From contig JAMPEL010000029.1 of assembly GCA_023665185.1 (NCBI GenBank), forward strand, positions 1 to 32,169: 32,169 nucleotides of DNA. Reading direction: 5' to 3'. The DNA is from Roseburia sp. Its GTDB lineage: Bacteria; Bacteroidota; Bacteroidia; Bacteroidales; Bacteroidaceae. Below the pieces are notes generated by a model that saw only the letters and a program-made list of their open reading frames with translations, was not told where the DNA came from and made no database searches. Position 1 is the first letter of the stretch. Each line of letters starts with the position of its first letter. Positions 13,878-23,166 of this stretch are shown here, piece after piece. The translations under genes and the position numbers were made by a program.

Positions 13878-16685
13878 TTACAGTTTCTTTGGAATCTTAT
13901 TCCAGTGATACACCAAATGGAACATCACATAATGGGGCAATGAACGGAACCATCTCTCGGTGCGTCCCTGAGCATTCACGTCATAACGCACAGAAGAAAC
14001 CTGATGCAATAGGTCGAAAGCCTCTATCCGGGCAATCACCTTTCCTTTGCAAAAAGGCCTACTTAGCGACGCATCAAGCACAAAATCATTGGTGTTCAGG
14101 TCTGAACTGCCATAACCGCAACGGCTATACATCACAGCATTGACCGACACGGTTGTCTCCAACAGGGGAATCGTGTAACGGGCAGAAAGACCATAGTTGA
14201 AATCGAAAGCATCCAGCGTCTCAAAATCCCTCATCTTTCCTTCCGAATGCCTCCACCGAATATCACCTGTGGCACGGACATTAAGCATATCTTTGTTATA
14301 CTGAATGTATGCCCCATCGTGCAGTGTTGTCGTATTGACCGCGTTCTCATAACTTTCGTATTCGCCTTCCAGAATGGAATAATCCACAGAATGACTGTAG
14401 TTGGCATCAAAGTTTGTCTGCCATGTCCAATACCTGTCTTTGTCAATAGCGCGTGAGAAGTCGAAACCTGTTGTGGCAGAATAGGAGCCGCTTACATTCA
14501 TCGGCTGGTAAGTGTACACTCCGGTTGCGGGCTGATAGCTTACCGACTGCGCCACATCACGATGGAAATAGTCGAACTTTGCAGTTATATGCCACTGCTG
14601 CATTGGTCTGAACTTGTCGCCATAATCAGCAGTCACAGTCGTTACGGCCGCACCTTTCAAGTTTGGGTTTCCTTCTTGCACAACAAGAGGGCGACTGTCA
14701 TCTCGAAAACCTATCCGGTTCAACAAATCGACAGGAGACTGGCGGTATTTTGCATTGAGACGGAAATCGCGTTTGCCGTCGTGTGACACAAATCGGAAAG
14801 AGGCATTGGGCGATACCGCTGTCCATGTGTTGCAAAGCAACGTATCGATAATGCCACGCTTATAATCAAGCGACCGGTGTAGAACAGGTACGTCCACTCC
14901 CACTCTCCAACGCTCATACACTATCTTTATCGGAGAATCAGGACTGATTTGATAGCTTCCGGTCTTGACAAACGATATTTGAACATTGTTTTGCCAAGAG
15001 TTGAGCCGACTGTTGTAGGAATTGGATGGGTCGGTTATAGCTGTCAGCATATCCAGTTGAGAGGCCAGTAACAAGGTGTCAGGATGATAAAGATAATCGT
15101 ATGCAAGAGTATTGGAATATTGAAACTTCTCGCCTACAATCATATTCACCTTTCCGAACAGGTCTGTGGCTGTGTAGTTGGCACTTAACAGAAGATTAGT
15201 GGCACGGTTATAAATGTCATTGGCATTATGCCGGACATCATTTTCCTGTGCGGCAGCCTGCCATGTATCATAACGTTTGGAAAGCCATGACTGGTCGTCA
15301 CTGTGCCTGAAATAAAGATTATATGTAAGAAACCGTTGCGCTTCTTTGTTTATATTGAATGTGCCTCCCAATTCTTGCTCCACACTCCATGTCCTTCCCT
15401 CGCTCATGTCGTCTGTACGCATCGAGGCGACCTGCCAGTCATCGTCCCATTGGTTAAAGTAAGAATTGCCGCCGGCATTGCGTTTTTCATAGTCAAAGTG
15501 AGTCCTCCACTCAAAGAAATTCTTCTTTTTAAGCGTCAATGTATTGAGCAGTTTCAAATGTTTCCTCTTGGAATTGTCATTGCTTCCGGATAAAGAGACA
15601 GGTTTGCTGCCGTCAAGAAACTGCTCGTACCGCTGGCGCGTCTCCACATTCGTTCCGGTGGAGATATAATCTGCATTGAAATGGTCTGCAACTTTTTTGT
15701 CTGCCGACTGATAGTCAAGGTCTGCCGCCACACTACGCGCTGTCACAACCGATTGCGGCTGAGTTGCAGGCGACCAATGTCCCTGTTCGCCTATATGTCT
15801 TTCCTCATTCACGTTGTTGAGATTGCCCATTAAGGCATAACGCCACAGACGGGTAAATCCAAGCGCAAAGCCTCTGCCCAGCCATCTGTTTTCCGTTCCA
15901 CCTGCCGCCTCCATATTGGCGATACATCCTCTGCTATACTCATCTTTCAGATTCACATCCATCACATAGCGTCTCGGCTCCACATCATATCCCAAAACCT
16001 CGCTCTTGTCGGTCTGCTTGTCATACACCTTAATATTTTTCACCGTGTAATAAGGCAGGTTTTCCATAAGCACTTTCTTGTTTCCCTGCATAAAAGAACG
16101 GGAACCTAACATAAGCTCGTCAATCTTACGCCCATTGACAAATATTTCTCCGCCGTCATTCATCGTCACCCCTGGCAACTGTTTTATCAGCGCGTCAAGC
16201 ATGGAGCCATCGGGCAATTTGAAAGCGTCCGCATCGTATATTAATGTGTCGCCCTTGCAATACATCTTGATTTTCGTGGCTTTCACCACCACCTCGTCCA
16301 GCACTACACTCTGCATCTTGCGCATCTTAATCGTAGGCACCTCCACGGACTTTGTTTGTGGGGAGGGGACGGTTACAGGCTGCCACACTTCGTCATACCC
16401 CTCTCGCACAGCACGCAACAGATAGTCGCATTTTTCGGCTTTGACCGGAACGATATATATTTCCTTGAACAGTCGTCCGTCACGCATCTTAAAGGAAACG
16501 CAATGAACGGAATCAGTCACCAGCACACTGTCGGTGGTCAATATAGAGACTTTTACTCCCTGAAGCGGAACCTTCAGAAAATCGTCCTCAATGTCCACTT
16601 CAATGCTCACGGTTTGGGCACTCACTGGAAACAGGAAAAGAAAAAAGAGGAGCCACGATATAACAGGTCGCAAGGTTTTAGTCAT
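13878..16685 (-). CDS. TonB-receptor-like outer membrane beta-barrel family protein
   Basis: A 935-aa outer-membrane protein from the ATG at 16685; an in-frame TTG upstream at 16703 is not needed. A signal peptide (residues 1-23, ending PVSAQ) is followed by a carboxypeptidase-regulatory-like beta domain (about 25-130). Next comes a short plug-like segment (VVLDEVVVKATKI, then LIKQLPGVTMNDGGEIFVNGR). From about 260 to the end, many alternating aromatic strands form a barrel. This order fits the Bacteroidota 'outer membrane beta-barrel family' rather than SusC: no SusD partner lies next to it and the plug is short. Substrate is unknown. A hairpin (16706-16734) sits just upstream. The C-terminus ends at the convergent region containing repeat B. 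Confidence 0.85.
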   Translation of the reverse strand: MTKTLRPVISWLLFFLFLFPVSAQTVSIEVDIEDDFLKVPLQGVKVSILTTDSVLVTDSVHCVSFKMRDGRLFKEIYIVPVKAEKCDYLLRAVREGYDEVWQPVTVPSPQTKSVEVPTIKMRKMQSVVLDEVVVKATKIKMYCKGDTLIYDADAFKLPDGSMLDALIKQLPGVTMNDGGEIFVNGRKIDELMLGSRSFMQGNKKVLMENLPYYTVKNIKVYDKQTDKSEVLGYDVEPRRYVMDVNLKDEYSRGCIANMEAAGGTENRWLGRGFALGFTRLWRYALMGNLNNVNEERHIGEQGHWSPATQPQSVVTARSVAADLDYQSADKKVADHFNADYISTGTNVETRQRYEQFLDGSKPVSLSGSNDNSKRKHLKLLNTLTLKKKNFFEWRTHFDYEKRNAGGNSYFNQWDDDWQVASMRTDDMSEGRTWSVEQELGGTFNINKEAQRFLTYNLYFRHSDDQSWLSKRYDTWQAAAQENDVRHNANDIYNRATNLLLSANYTATDLFGKVNMIVGEKFQYSNTLAYDYLYHPDTLLLASQLDMLTAITDPSNSYNSRLNSWQNNVQISFVKTGSYQISPDSPIKIVYERWRVGVDVPVLHRSLDYKRGIIDTLLCNTWTAVSPNASFRFVSHDGKRDFRLNAKYRQSPVDLLNRIGFRDDSRPLVVQEGNPNLKGAAVTTVTADYGDKFRPMQQWHITAKFDYFHRDVAQSVSYQPATGVYTYQPMNVSGSYSATTGFDFSRAIDKDRYWTWQTNFDANYSHSVDYSILEGEYESYENAVNTTTLHDGAYIQYNKDMLNVRATGDIRWRHSEGKMRDFETLDAFDFNYGLSARYTIPLLETTVSVNAVMYSRCGYGSSDLNTNDFVLDASLSRPFCKGKVIARIEAFDLLHQVSSVRYDVNAQGRTERWFRSLPHYVMFHLVYHWNKIPKKL

Positions 16686-16705
16686 AATATCAAGATTTAT
16701 CAAAG

Positions 16706-16734
16706 GACTCGGACATTTTTTGTTTGTCCGAGTC
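16706..16734. other. Hairpin between HAD phosphatase and barrel receptor genes
   Basis: GACTCGGACA (16706-16715) and TGTCCGAGTC (16725-16734) are perfect 10-bp arms with a 9-nt T-rich loop. It ends 21 bp before the receptor start and 57 bp after the phosphatase stop. On the minus strand only TTTG follows, so it may be a weak terminator for the phosphatase gene or a 5' leader structure for the receptor mRNA. Confidence 0.55.
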
Positions 16735-16791
16735 TTCTGTGTTTTTGTACAACAACTTTACAGCATATCTTAATATGCCGCATAAACGAGG

Positions 16792-17445
16792 TTACATACC
16801 ACCATCCAAAACAGCAAACAGTTCATTAGGAGAGTCTATGATGACCTCCGCCCCGGCATTTACAAGAAACTCTTTGTCTCGGAATCCCCAACTCACAGAC
16901 ACACATTTCAAACCGGAGTTTTTGGCGGTAGCTATATCTACCTCGCTATCGCCTACATAGACAGATGAGGCCAATGTGCTGCCAAGCATATCCACCGCCT
17001 TATACACCATATCAGGGGATGGCTTGCGGCTTATCTCCGGAGTCTCTCCTATTGCCACATCCACCACATCACGAAAAAAACGGTGGTGAAGGTCTTTCAC
17101 CGCTGAATCCAACTTGTTGCTGACAATGGCTGTATGGTAGCCGCGCTTCTTGCATTCCGCCAACATTTCCATCACGCCCTTATATGGCACTGTCTTTTCA
17201 ACACTGTGCCGCAAATAGAACCTTAGGAAACATGCCAGTACCTTATCCACTGTAGCCTCATCAACTGTTTTGGGGAGAGAACAGCGTACAAGCTCACGCA
17301 CTCCATTGCCCAAAAAGCTACAGATCTCGTCACGTGTATGGCCGGAAAAGCCATAGAGTGCAAGCGCAAGGTTCACATTATCTTGAATGTCATCAAGTGT
17401 ATCAAGCAATGTTCCGTCAAGGTCAAAGATTATAGTATCAGTCAT
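16792..17445 (-). CDS. HAD-superfamily phosphatase, phosphoglycolate phosphatase-like
   Basis: A 217-aa haloacid dehalogenase-type phosphatase. Motif I is DLDGTLLDT (nucleophile D8, acid D10), motif II Ser109 (IVSNK), motif III Lys141 (RKPSP), and motif IV GDSEVD (D166, D170). A helical cap domain lies at about residues 16-85, as in subclass I enzymes. It matches Gph/PGP-like enzymes that clear 2-phosphoglycolate or other small phosphomonoesters, but the substrate cannot be fixed from sequence. Two in-frame ATGs exist at 17460 and 17445. The second is preferred because an AAAGGA motif lies about 6 bp before it and it puts the DLDGT motif at the normal distance. Confidence 0.88.
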   Translation of the reverse strand: MTDTIIFDLDGTLLDTLDDIQDNVNLALALYGFSGHTRDEICSFLGNGVRELVRCSLPKTVDEATVDKVLACFLRFYLRHSVEKTVPYKGVMEMLAECKKRGYHTAIVSNKLDSAVKDLHHRFFRDVVDVAIGETPEISRKPSPDMVYKAVDMLGSTLASSVYVGDSEVDIATAKNSGLKCVSVSWGFRDKEFLVNAGAEVIIDSPNELFAVLDGGM

Positions 17446-17507
17446 TGTGTTTCCTTTCATTTAAAATAAAGGACTAAGAATTGATTAAAATAAAAGACAA
17501 GAGTCTA

Positions 17508-17559
17508 TAAAAAAAGAGTTAAGAGTCTGTGATAAAATGACAGTTCGACTCTTAACTCT
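17508..17559 (-). terminator. Rho-independent terminator after the GH43 gene
   Basis: AGAGTTAAGAGTC (17515-17527) and GACTCTTAACTCT (17547-17559) are perfect 13-bp arms around 19 nt. Read on the minus strand the stem is followed by seven Ts, 30 bp after the GH43 stop. Confidence 0.88.
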
Positions 17560-17589
17560 CAATTATTCATGTTCTGATTTTATGCAGTC

Positions 17590-19587
17590 TTACTTTTTCT
17601 TCTTCATCTGCACAGCCGCAGGCCCGTTGAGTGTAGGCTTCACTTCCACAATATTTCCTTTCTTGTCGAAGGTAAGCGCGTCGATACAAACTTCTCTGTG
17701 TATACCTGGTCCCATCACCCGCTCTATATGGTGCTTGTTTATGCGGTGATAAACAATGTACCATTGGTCCTTTCCCGGAATTTGAAGAACAGAATTGTGA
17801 GCAGTTCCATAAATCTTATTTTCCGGATCTTGTCTCAAAACAATTGGGTCTTTCGCCACAGTTATAGGACCAAGAGGTGATTTGCTGGTTCCGTATGCCA
17901 CATGATAATTTGGAGAACCGGTATCATCGACAGACCATAAGAAGTAGTAAGTACCCTTACGGTAGAACACATAAGGAGCCTCGCGGTATGCATAATCCTG
18001 CAAAGAGCCTCCCTGTGGAGTCATCACAGTGATTGTGTTTTCTTTAAGGCTTGTCATATCATCATTAAGCTCTGCTCCTGCCATATAGCCATTTCCCCAG
18101 TAAATATAGCTTTTCCCGCTCTTCGGATCGGTAAATACATCCACATCAATCTGCTGTCCGTGTCCTACAGGAGAATCGCTGATGATTGGCTTGCCAAAAT
18201 CGGTGAACGGTCCGGTTGGTGAATCAGCGACAGCCACACCTATTTCCTTACGTTTGCCGGCATCGGCACTGTAATAGAAATAGTACTTATAGCTTCCGTC
18301 CTTCTGCTTTTTCTCCTCTATACATGGTGCCCATGCGCTACCTTTAGCCCACTTCACCTGCTCGCTCTTCACATCAAGCATTGTACCCTCGTCCGTCCAG
18401 TCAATCAAGTTTTCCGAGCTGAACACATTGAACTTATATCCGCCCCAGTGCTTATATCCGTCTGTTGTAGAATAGATATAGAACTTTCCTGTTTTATTGG
18501 AGTAAAGCACTTCCGGGTCGGCATGGAAACCAGGCAGTATAGGATTATTGTAATTGCCGAACTCTTTCAGCAAACGGTCTTTCTCCGCCTGAGTAATAGG
18601 GATGATTGTTCCGTGGCGCGGAGTGAACTTACCCTCAGTCTTTGTATTCTGCACAAACTCAAAAGTCTTCAGGTCTTCACTCTTGCAATACTGATAATGT
18701 CCGTTCATATAGCAGTCGTACATAATTATCCATGACTTTCCGTCAAGACTCTTGCACACTCCTACACCTTCCACATTCTCCTGTGTCTGCTCCACATTGC
18801 CCGGAATCATTGTCCATTGGCTGCCGGGACGCTTTCCCTTCTCGGCAGTCAGCTGCTTGGCTGTAGCCTGAAAGATTCCGCGTCCGCTCTCGCTCTTATA
18901 GAAAAGGTGATACAATTGGTCTTTTTCATTGTATACAATATCACCATCGATAGTGGCATTGCCATTATCAAACATATAGACAGGCTCACCAACAAGGTCT
19001 GTGAAGTCATCGTTCACATACGAATAGTATATACGGTCGAAACTGTCATCATCGCTTGTACGCAATGAATAGAACACCATGTACTTTCCGGTCTGATTGT
19101 CATACACCGTTTCCGGTGCCCACACACGTATCACATTGCCCCACGTCTTAGGATATTTGGTCGGGAAATGAACCGTACTGTGCTGCCAATTTATCAGGTC
19201 TGTACTCTTCAGCAACACCATTCCCCGGTTGCTGCTCCATCCGAGACTCGACCTCATATCTGTCACAACCATATAAAAGGTTTTTCCGTCCTCACAGCGC
19301 AGGATATGAGGGTCACGCACACAGCCCGTCAGCGCGATACTGTCGCTTTTGATTACAGGATTACCATGATTCAGCGGGGTGAAATTATACCCGTCGTCAC
19401 TGAGCGCATAGCATATCTGCTCTTCCTCAGGCGCATTGCCTGTAAAATAAGTGAAGAGATATGCCACTTTCTCATCGCTTCCCGGATTTTCTTGTGTCGC
19501 ACTGCCTGTGGAAGCATTTGCGTTAGTAGCCATTGCCATGGCTATCAAAGACGCAAAAAATGCTTTTCTACTGTTGGTAGTCATCAT
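17590..19587 (-). CDS. Secreted glycoside hydrolase with two GH43-type beta-propeller domains
   Basis: A 665-aa protein with an N-terminal signal sequence (cut near ANAS) and two five-bladed GH43-like modules. Module 1 (about 42-345) has RDPH (D92), VWAPETVYDN, IDGD (D214 or D216) and NVEGVG (E273). Module 2 (about 346-655) has GFHADPEV (D357, probable base), AWAP, QIDVDVF (D481/D483), YREAPYV (E536, probable acid) and GTAHNS (H597). GH43 enzymes cut arabinose-, xylose- or galactose-containing glycans by inversion. Both modules keep acid/base-position residues, so both may be active, possibly with different specificities. No Sus genes flank it, but a FlK-type thioesterase gene lies 47 bp upstream and may be co-transcribed. 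It ends at a strong terminator. Two adjacent ATGs open the frame. Confidence 0.9.
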   Translation of the reverse strand: MMTTNSRKAFFASLIAMAMATNANASTGSATQENPGSDEKVAYLFTYFTGNAPEEEQICYALSDDGYNFTPLNHGNPVIKSDSIALTGCVRDPHILRCEDGKTFYMVVTDMRSSLGWSSNRGMVLLKSTDLINWQHSTVHFPTKYPKTWGNVIRVWAPETVYDNQTGKYMVFYSLRTSDDDSFDRIYYSYVNDDFTDLVGEPVYMFDNGNATIDGDIVYNEKDQLYHLFYKSESGRGIFQATAKQLTAEKGKRPGSQWTMIPGNVEQTQENVEGVGVCKSLDGKSWIIMYDCYMNGHYQYCKSEDLKTFEFVQNTKTEGKFTPRHGTIIPITQAEKDRLLKEFGNYNNPILPGFHADPEVLYSNKTGKFYIYSTTDGYKHWGGYKFNVFSSENLIDWTDEGTMLDVKSEQVKWAKGSAWAPCIEEKKQKDGSYKYYFYYSADAGKRKEIGVAVADSPTGPFTDFGKPIISDSPVGHGQQIDVDVFTDPKSGKSYIYWGNGYMAGAELNDDMTSLKENTITVMTPQGGSLQDYAYREAPYVFYRKGTYYFLWSVDDTGSPNYHVAYGTSKSPLGPITVAKDPIVLRQDPENKIYGTAHNSVLQIPGKDQWYIVYHRINKHHIERVMGPGIHREVCIDALTFDKKGNIVEVKPTLNGPAAVQMKKKK

Positions 19588-19634
19588 TTTAGTGATAAGA
19601 TTTTGATTAACGTTTAAAATTATCTGATTACAAA

Positions 19635-20006
19635 TTAAAGTCTTGAGACGAATTTCTCCTTGTCCACAACAAACCTCAAATGTGTTCCTTTTCCGATAAG
19701 TACATCCCCCTGCATTGCCACAATGTCGAAAAAAAGCTTCTTGCCTTCCACTTTTACAAGAGTGGCAGTAGCCTCAACCGCTGTCCCAATAGGGGAAGGT
19801 TTCAGATGTGACGACTCTATATGCCCGCCAACAGTGGTCTCGCCCTGCTGCAAGACTCCTGCCACCGCCAGCATGGCGGCATTCTCCATTAAAGCCAGCA
19901 TAGCAGGAGTGGCAAGCACGTCCATATCGCCGGAACCGATTATTTTGGCAGTATGTTCCTCTGCCACAGTCATACGGCTCGTATGCGTAAGTCCTTCTTT
20001 TATCAT
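19635..20006 (-). CDS. FlK-type hotdog-fold thioesterase
   Basis: A 123-aa hotdog-fold protein. The segment VLATPAMLALMENAA is typical of the fluoroacetyl-CoA thioesterase (FlK)-like family. The catalytic triad spacing of FlK (Thr, Glu 8 residues on, His 26 residues on) is matched by T33, E41 and H67 (SSH). It probably hydrolyses a small acyl-CoA; general housekeeping members are common and fluoroacetate specificity is not implied. A consensus promoter lies upstream and the GH43 gene follows after 47 bp. Confidence 0.87.
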   Translation of the reverse strand: MIKEGLTHTSRMTVAEEHTAKIIGSGDMDVLATPAMLALMENAAMLAVAGVLQQGETTVGGHIESSHLKPSPIGTAVEATATLVKVEGKKLFFDIVAMQGDVLIGKGTHLRFVVDKEKFVSRL

Positions 20007-20029
20007 AGATGATTAAATAATTGTTTTTG

Positions 20030-20059
20030 CAAACTTAATGATTTTATTTCACAATACAA
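20030..20059 (-). promoter_or_regulatory. Promoter for the thioesterase (and perhaps GH43) gene
   Basis: Minus-strand TAAGTTTG (20030-20037) matches TAnnTTTG, with TTG (20057-20059) 19 bp upstream. The box is 24 bp before the ATG at 20006. Confidence 0.6.
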
Positions 20060-20112
20060 TGTCTGCAATACAAATAAGTTTGTCATATTACAGCCATAAA
20101 ATCCTCGGAATA

Positions 20113-20832
20113 TCAACGCACCGACAATCCTTTTGTCTTTGTTATATCAAACAGATAAGTCAGCTTGGCGACAATGGTCTGATTGGCAGAGCGTCCGAAA
20201 TATCCCTTCTTGCTGTTGTCGAACACATCGCCCAGTCCATAATAATAACGTCCTTCAAGAAGAAAATGCCCGATACCAGTCGAAAGCTCAAGACCAAGTC
20301 CTGCCGTGATGCCATAATCAAACACGTTGTCCGGGTCCTTGCCATATTGGTGGGTCACATTATTCGGACGATGACTGATGTCCCATTCGCCTCCGCCTCT
20401 GGTTTCCGACCCTCCAATATTAAGCCCAATCTGCGGTCCTGCCTCAAAAAGGAACTTCATGCCTCTGCGCTCTCTTCCCCATCCCATCTGCATGAGAAGA
20501 GGAATCTGCACATAGTTCAAAGAACGGCTGTATGTGTTCAATGTACCGTCTTCTATCACCTCTTTCCATCCGAGACTCACATAATTGGCTTCTATCTGCA
20601 CCGCACATATAGTGGAGAAATATTTCTCACACACATAGCGCATGGAAAAGCCGAATGTGGGAGAACTCTTATAGCCCTGCTTTATAGAAGGCTGGAAATC
20701 CATCTTGTTCATCGAATACCCCGCGCTGACTCCCACAGAAAAATCGGAGCGGTGCTCGCCTACCTGCGCCATCACCAAACGGGGAAGCACACATAATGCC
20801 AATACACCTATATATCTAAAGTTCCTTGCCAT
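20113..20832 (-). CDS. PorT-family outer membrane beta-barrel protein
   Basis: A 239-aa protein with a signal peptide (residues 1-22, ending LVMAQ) and a small beta-barrel (OMP_b-brl_2-like): SVGVSAGYSMNKM, repeated alternating aromatic strands (YVQIPLLMQMGWG), FLFEAGPQIGLNIGG, GLGLELSTGIGHFLLEGRYYYGLGDVF and a C-terminal strand. PorT proteins are about 240 aa and one member is a T9SS component in Porphyromonas. The family is broad, so a secretion role is not proven here. It starts 11 bp after the LysM protein gene stop and is likely its downstream operon partner. Confidence 0.83.
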   Translation of the reverse strand: MARNFRYIGVLALCVLPRLVMAQVGEHRSDFSVGVSAGYSMNKMDFQPSIKQGYKSSPTFGFSMRYVCEKYFSTICAVQIEANYVSLGWKEVIEDGTLNTYSRSLNYVQIPLLMQMGWGRERRGMKFLFEAGPQIGLNIGGSETRGGGEWDISHRPNNVTHQYGKDPDNVFDYGITAGLGLELSTGIGHFLLEGRYYYGLGDVFDNSKKGYFGRSANQTIVAKLTYLFDITKTKGLSVR

Positions 20833-20843
20833 TGCCTGTTATA

Positions 20844-22571
20844 TTAAAAGGAGAGAACGTTTACAGAACCATTCGGATTATACTTTACAAGCATCACGCT
20901 GTTGTTCACAAATCCGCTCCAATTGTTCTTTCGTTCAAAATCAAATGGATTCTGTAAAGAGTGGTACTTTATATTCTTCTGATTAGACACAAATGATGTG
21001 CCATAATCATTCATTCCTTTTATGAAAAATGCCGCCACATCATATCCCAACAAACCATACCTCGGGTAAGAGTTATACTGGCTGCGGTTAAACCATTTAC
21101 TGAATTTCCGCTCAAACTGCGCCGTCCGTGAAGATGACGCATCGTTATAGAAAGAAGCAAAGAAAACCGCCCCATACTTGGCAAGGTTTTTCTTGCTCTT
21201 TGCCGAGAATGCCTGCCATTCCGGATACCCGAACATACTGATATTATAGGTGCCTGTGCTTTCCAGCGCATTCAGCCTGCCCACAAGCTGCTCAAACGCA
21301 TTCTGGCTTCCCGACGAAGGTATCAGGATATTTTTCTTTCCGCTTTTCAGAACATTCTGGAGTTTGTCAATCTCTGTAAAACTGATACGCTGATAAGAAA
21401 TGCCTTTGGCATCAAGAGCCTTCTTGAAACCAATGATGTAGTCTGACTTGTCATTCTTGTCGTTCATGCCGACAAACACCACATTCACATCAGGATTCTG
21501 CTCCATAAACAACGTATACACCTTATTATATACGGATGCCTGAGGCGCATTAATCTGGAATGTATGCGTGGCACTGTTCGCTACAAAATCTTTGGAAGAG
21601 AACGGAACGACAAGACAAATATCATTGTCTTCCGCAAACTTGGAAACTGCCGGAATATGCTCGGCCTTGACCGGCCCTACAATCATGTTCACATACTTCA
21701 TCATCGGCTGCGACAATATATTGTCTATAACCGAAGCCGAGCTGCCTTTCTCGTCATAGACATACAAATCGACAGACATGCCGCAAGTCTTCAACGAATC
21801 GACGGCAAGCAAGAATCCCTCATAAAAGTCAAGCATCTTCAGATTCTCGGAAGACTTGTTTTCCGTTTCGAGATTAAAAGGCAAAATCAAGGCAGCCTTG
21901 ACACTCTTAAACATCTTCACCTCCGGCTCCAGCTGTTTGAACACGTCTTCCGGCTGAGGCTCAGGCTCTGTGTCTGAGGCTGAATAAGGTATGCACAGAT
22001 ATTGCCCTTTCTTTATCTTCGCACCCTTGATATTGGGATTGGCAGCGAGCAACTCGTTCTCTGCAATTCCGAACTTTTTGGATATGCTGTATATGGTTTC
22101 CTTCTTTTCCACACAATACATCTGCTTGCAGCCCGATTTTTGTTTCGGAGCCGCAATATTTTCTGTATGAGCTGCTGAGGTCGGCTTAGGAATGACAATC
22201 ACCTCACCTGCCCTGAAATTAGTGGCACTCAACCCGGGATTGGCATCACACAGTTCTTGCGCTGTAATTCCGTATTTCCTTGTGATGGAATAAAGAGTCT
22301 CGCCGGCATGGATTGTATGATGCACAGTTCCATTGTCTGACTGGGGTATCTGTATCTTCTGCCCGGTCATGATGGTCTCGCCCATATTGGGATTGAGCGA
22401 CTTGATGGCTTCTGCCGTCACTCCATACATCTGCGATATCCCATAAAGGGTCTCACCGACCTTCACCTCATGAACAAAACTTGACACAGCAGTATTTTGT
22501 GCCGGCATTTGTGTAAATGCCAGCATTAAAGAAGCAGCTAACAATGATTTTCTAAGACTTCCGATATTCAT
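20844..22571 (-). CDS. LysM-repeat protein fused to a periplasmic ligand-binding-like domain
   Basis: A 575-aa exported protein. Residues 1-25 are a signal peptide ending MPAQN. Three LysM peptidoglycan-binding repeats follow at about 33-76 (HEVKVGETLYGISQMYGV), 84-128 and 151-195. After an acidic linker (TEPEPQPEDV), residues 215-575 resemble a type-I periplasmic binding fold of the LivJ/amino-acid-receptor kind (AALILPFNLE, YEGFLLAVDSL, MIVGPVKAEHIPAV, GYDVAAFFI). Such fusions recur in Bacteroidales next to envelope genes and may link peptidoglycan to an unknown ligand; the role is unclear. The frame extends upstream to 22631, but the TACCTTTG box at 22600-22607 lies inside that extension, so the start is 22571 (or 22580). 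PorT-family gene follows after 11 bp. Confidence 0.85.
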   Translation of the reverse strand: MNIGSLRKSLLAASLMLAFTQMPAQNTAVSSFVHEVKVGETLYGISQMYGVTAEAIKSLNPNMGETIMTGQKIQIPQSDNGTVHHTIHAGETLYSITRKYGITAQELCDANPGLSATNFRAGEVIVIPKPTSAAHTENIAAPKQKSGCKQMYCVEKKETIYSISKKFGIAENELLAANPNIKGAKIKKGQYLCIPYSASDTEPEPQPEDVFKQLEPEVKMFKSVKAALILPFNLETENKSSENLKMLDFYEGFLLAVDSLKTCGMSVDLYVYDEKGSSASVIDNILSQPMMKYVNMIVGPVKAEHIPAVSKFAEDNDICLVVPFSSKDFVANSATHTFQINAPQASVYNKVYTLFMEQNPDVNVVFVGMNDKNDKSDYIIGFKKALDAKGISYQRISFTEIDKLQNVLKSGKKNILIPSSGSQNAFEQLVGRLNALESTGTYNISMFGYPEWQAFSAKSKKNLAKYGAVFFASFYNDASSSRTAQFERKFSKWFNRSQYNSYPRYGLLGYDVAAFFIKGMNDYGTSFVSNQKNIKYHSLQNPFDFERKNNWSGFVNNSVMLVKYNPNGSVNVLSF

Positions 22572-22599
22572 AATCCGCATATATAACGATTTCAAGTTA

Positions 22600-22607
22600 C
22601 AAAGGTA
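22600..22607 (-). promoter_or_regulatory. -7 box for the LysM protein gene
   Basis: Minus-strand TACCTTTG matches TAnnTTTG and lies 29 bp before the ATG at 22571. This position excludes the longer upstream start. No clear -33 element. Confidence 0.6.
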
Positions 22608-22858
22608 CACAAAAAAAGTGTTTTTCAGCATCTGCCCCAGAAAAAAGCCCGCATTACAATTATCTTTAACAGGAAATTAAAGCTACTTCCACCCTACCAA
22701 ATTCTCAAAACCGCACTGCTGTTTTGAAAAATTTACGCACCATTCCGCCTTTTACGTTACAGACAGATAAAAAGAAGGTTCATCCGACATTTCGAGTGAT
22801 TTGTCTTGTTTTTTTATTGAGTTGAGTCCTGATGCAGGCGATGTTTTGCGAATGGATT

Positions 22859-22932
22859 TGACAGACTTCTTGACTTGTTGCAAATATGTTTTTGCGGATG
22901 TTTTTGGTGTATTGCGACGGAGGAGTCTGTCA
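22859..22932. repeat. Inverted TGACAGACT repeats at the left edge of copy C
   Basis: TGACAGACT (22859-22867) and AGTCTGTCA (22924-22932) are perfect 9-bp inverted repeats. The right one is part of CGGAGGAGTCTGTCA, shared with copy B. They may mark the element's boundary. Confidence 0.55.
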
Positions 22933-22987
22933 TAAACATTGGTAATACATCAAATATCCTGACAATTTGATATGTTAAAATCAAATT

Positions 22988-23047
22988 CCGTAGAATCGCT
23001 CAAAATGAACCGAGCCTTTCCTCGGCTGCAAAAACGCGATTCTACGG
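22988..23047. other. 12-bp-arm hairpin inside repeat copy C
   Basis: CCGTAGAATCGC (22988-22999) and GCGATTCTACGG (23036-23047) are perfect arms identical to those in copy B. An inner hairpin CCGAG/CTCGG lies in the loop. Confidence 0.85.
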
Positions 23048-23166
23048 AGGGTTTTGAGTTCCGAAAACAGAGTAGACAAACAGAACAATTCATGCGACTA
23101 AAAGATATACAAAATTCCCTCAAAACATGCCTTTTCCATCCAAAAGCCCACTAAAAGTCAAAATTA

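Noticed and set aside
22572-22631. 20-residue extension of the LysM protein
   Set aside because: The likely -7 promoter box lies within it and the signal peptide begins after the later ATG.
22972-23154. 60-aa frame in repeat copy C
   Set aside because: It spans the 12-bp-arm hairpin and has no counterpart frame in copy B.
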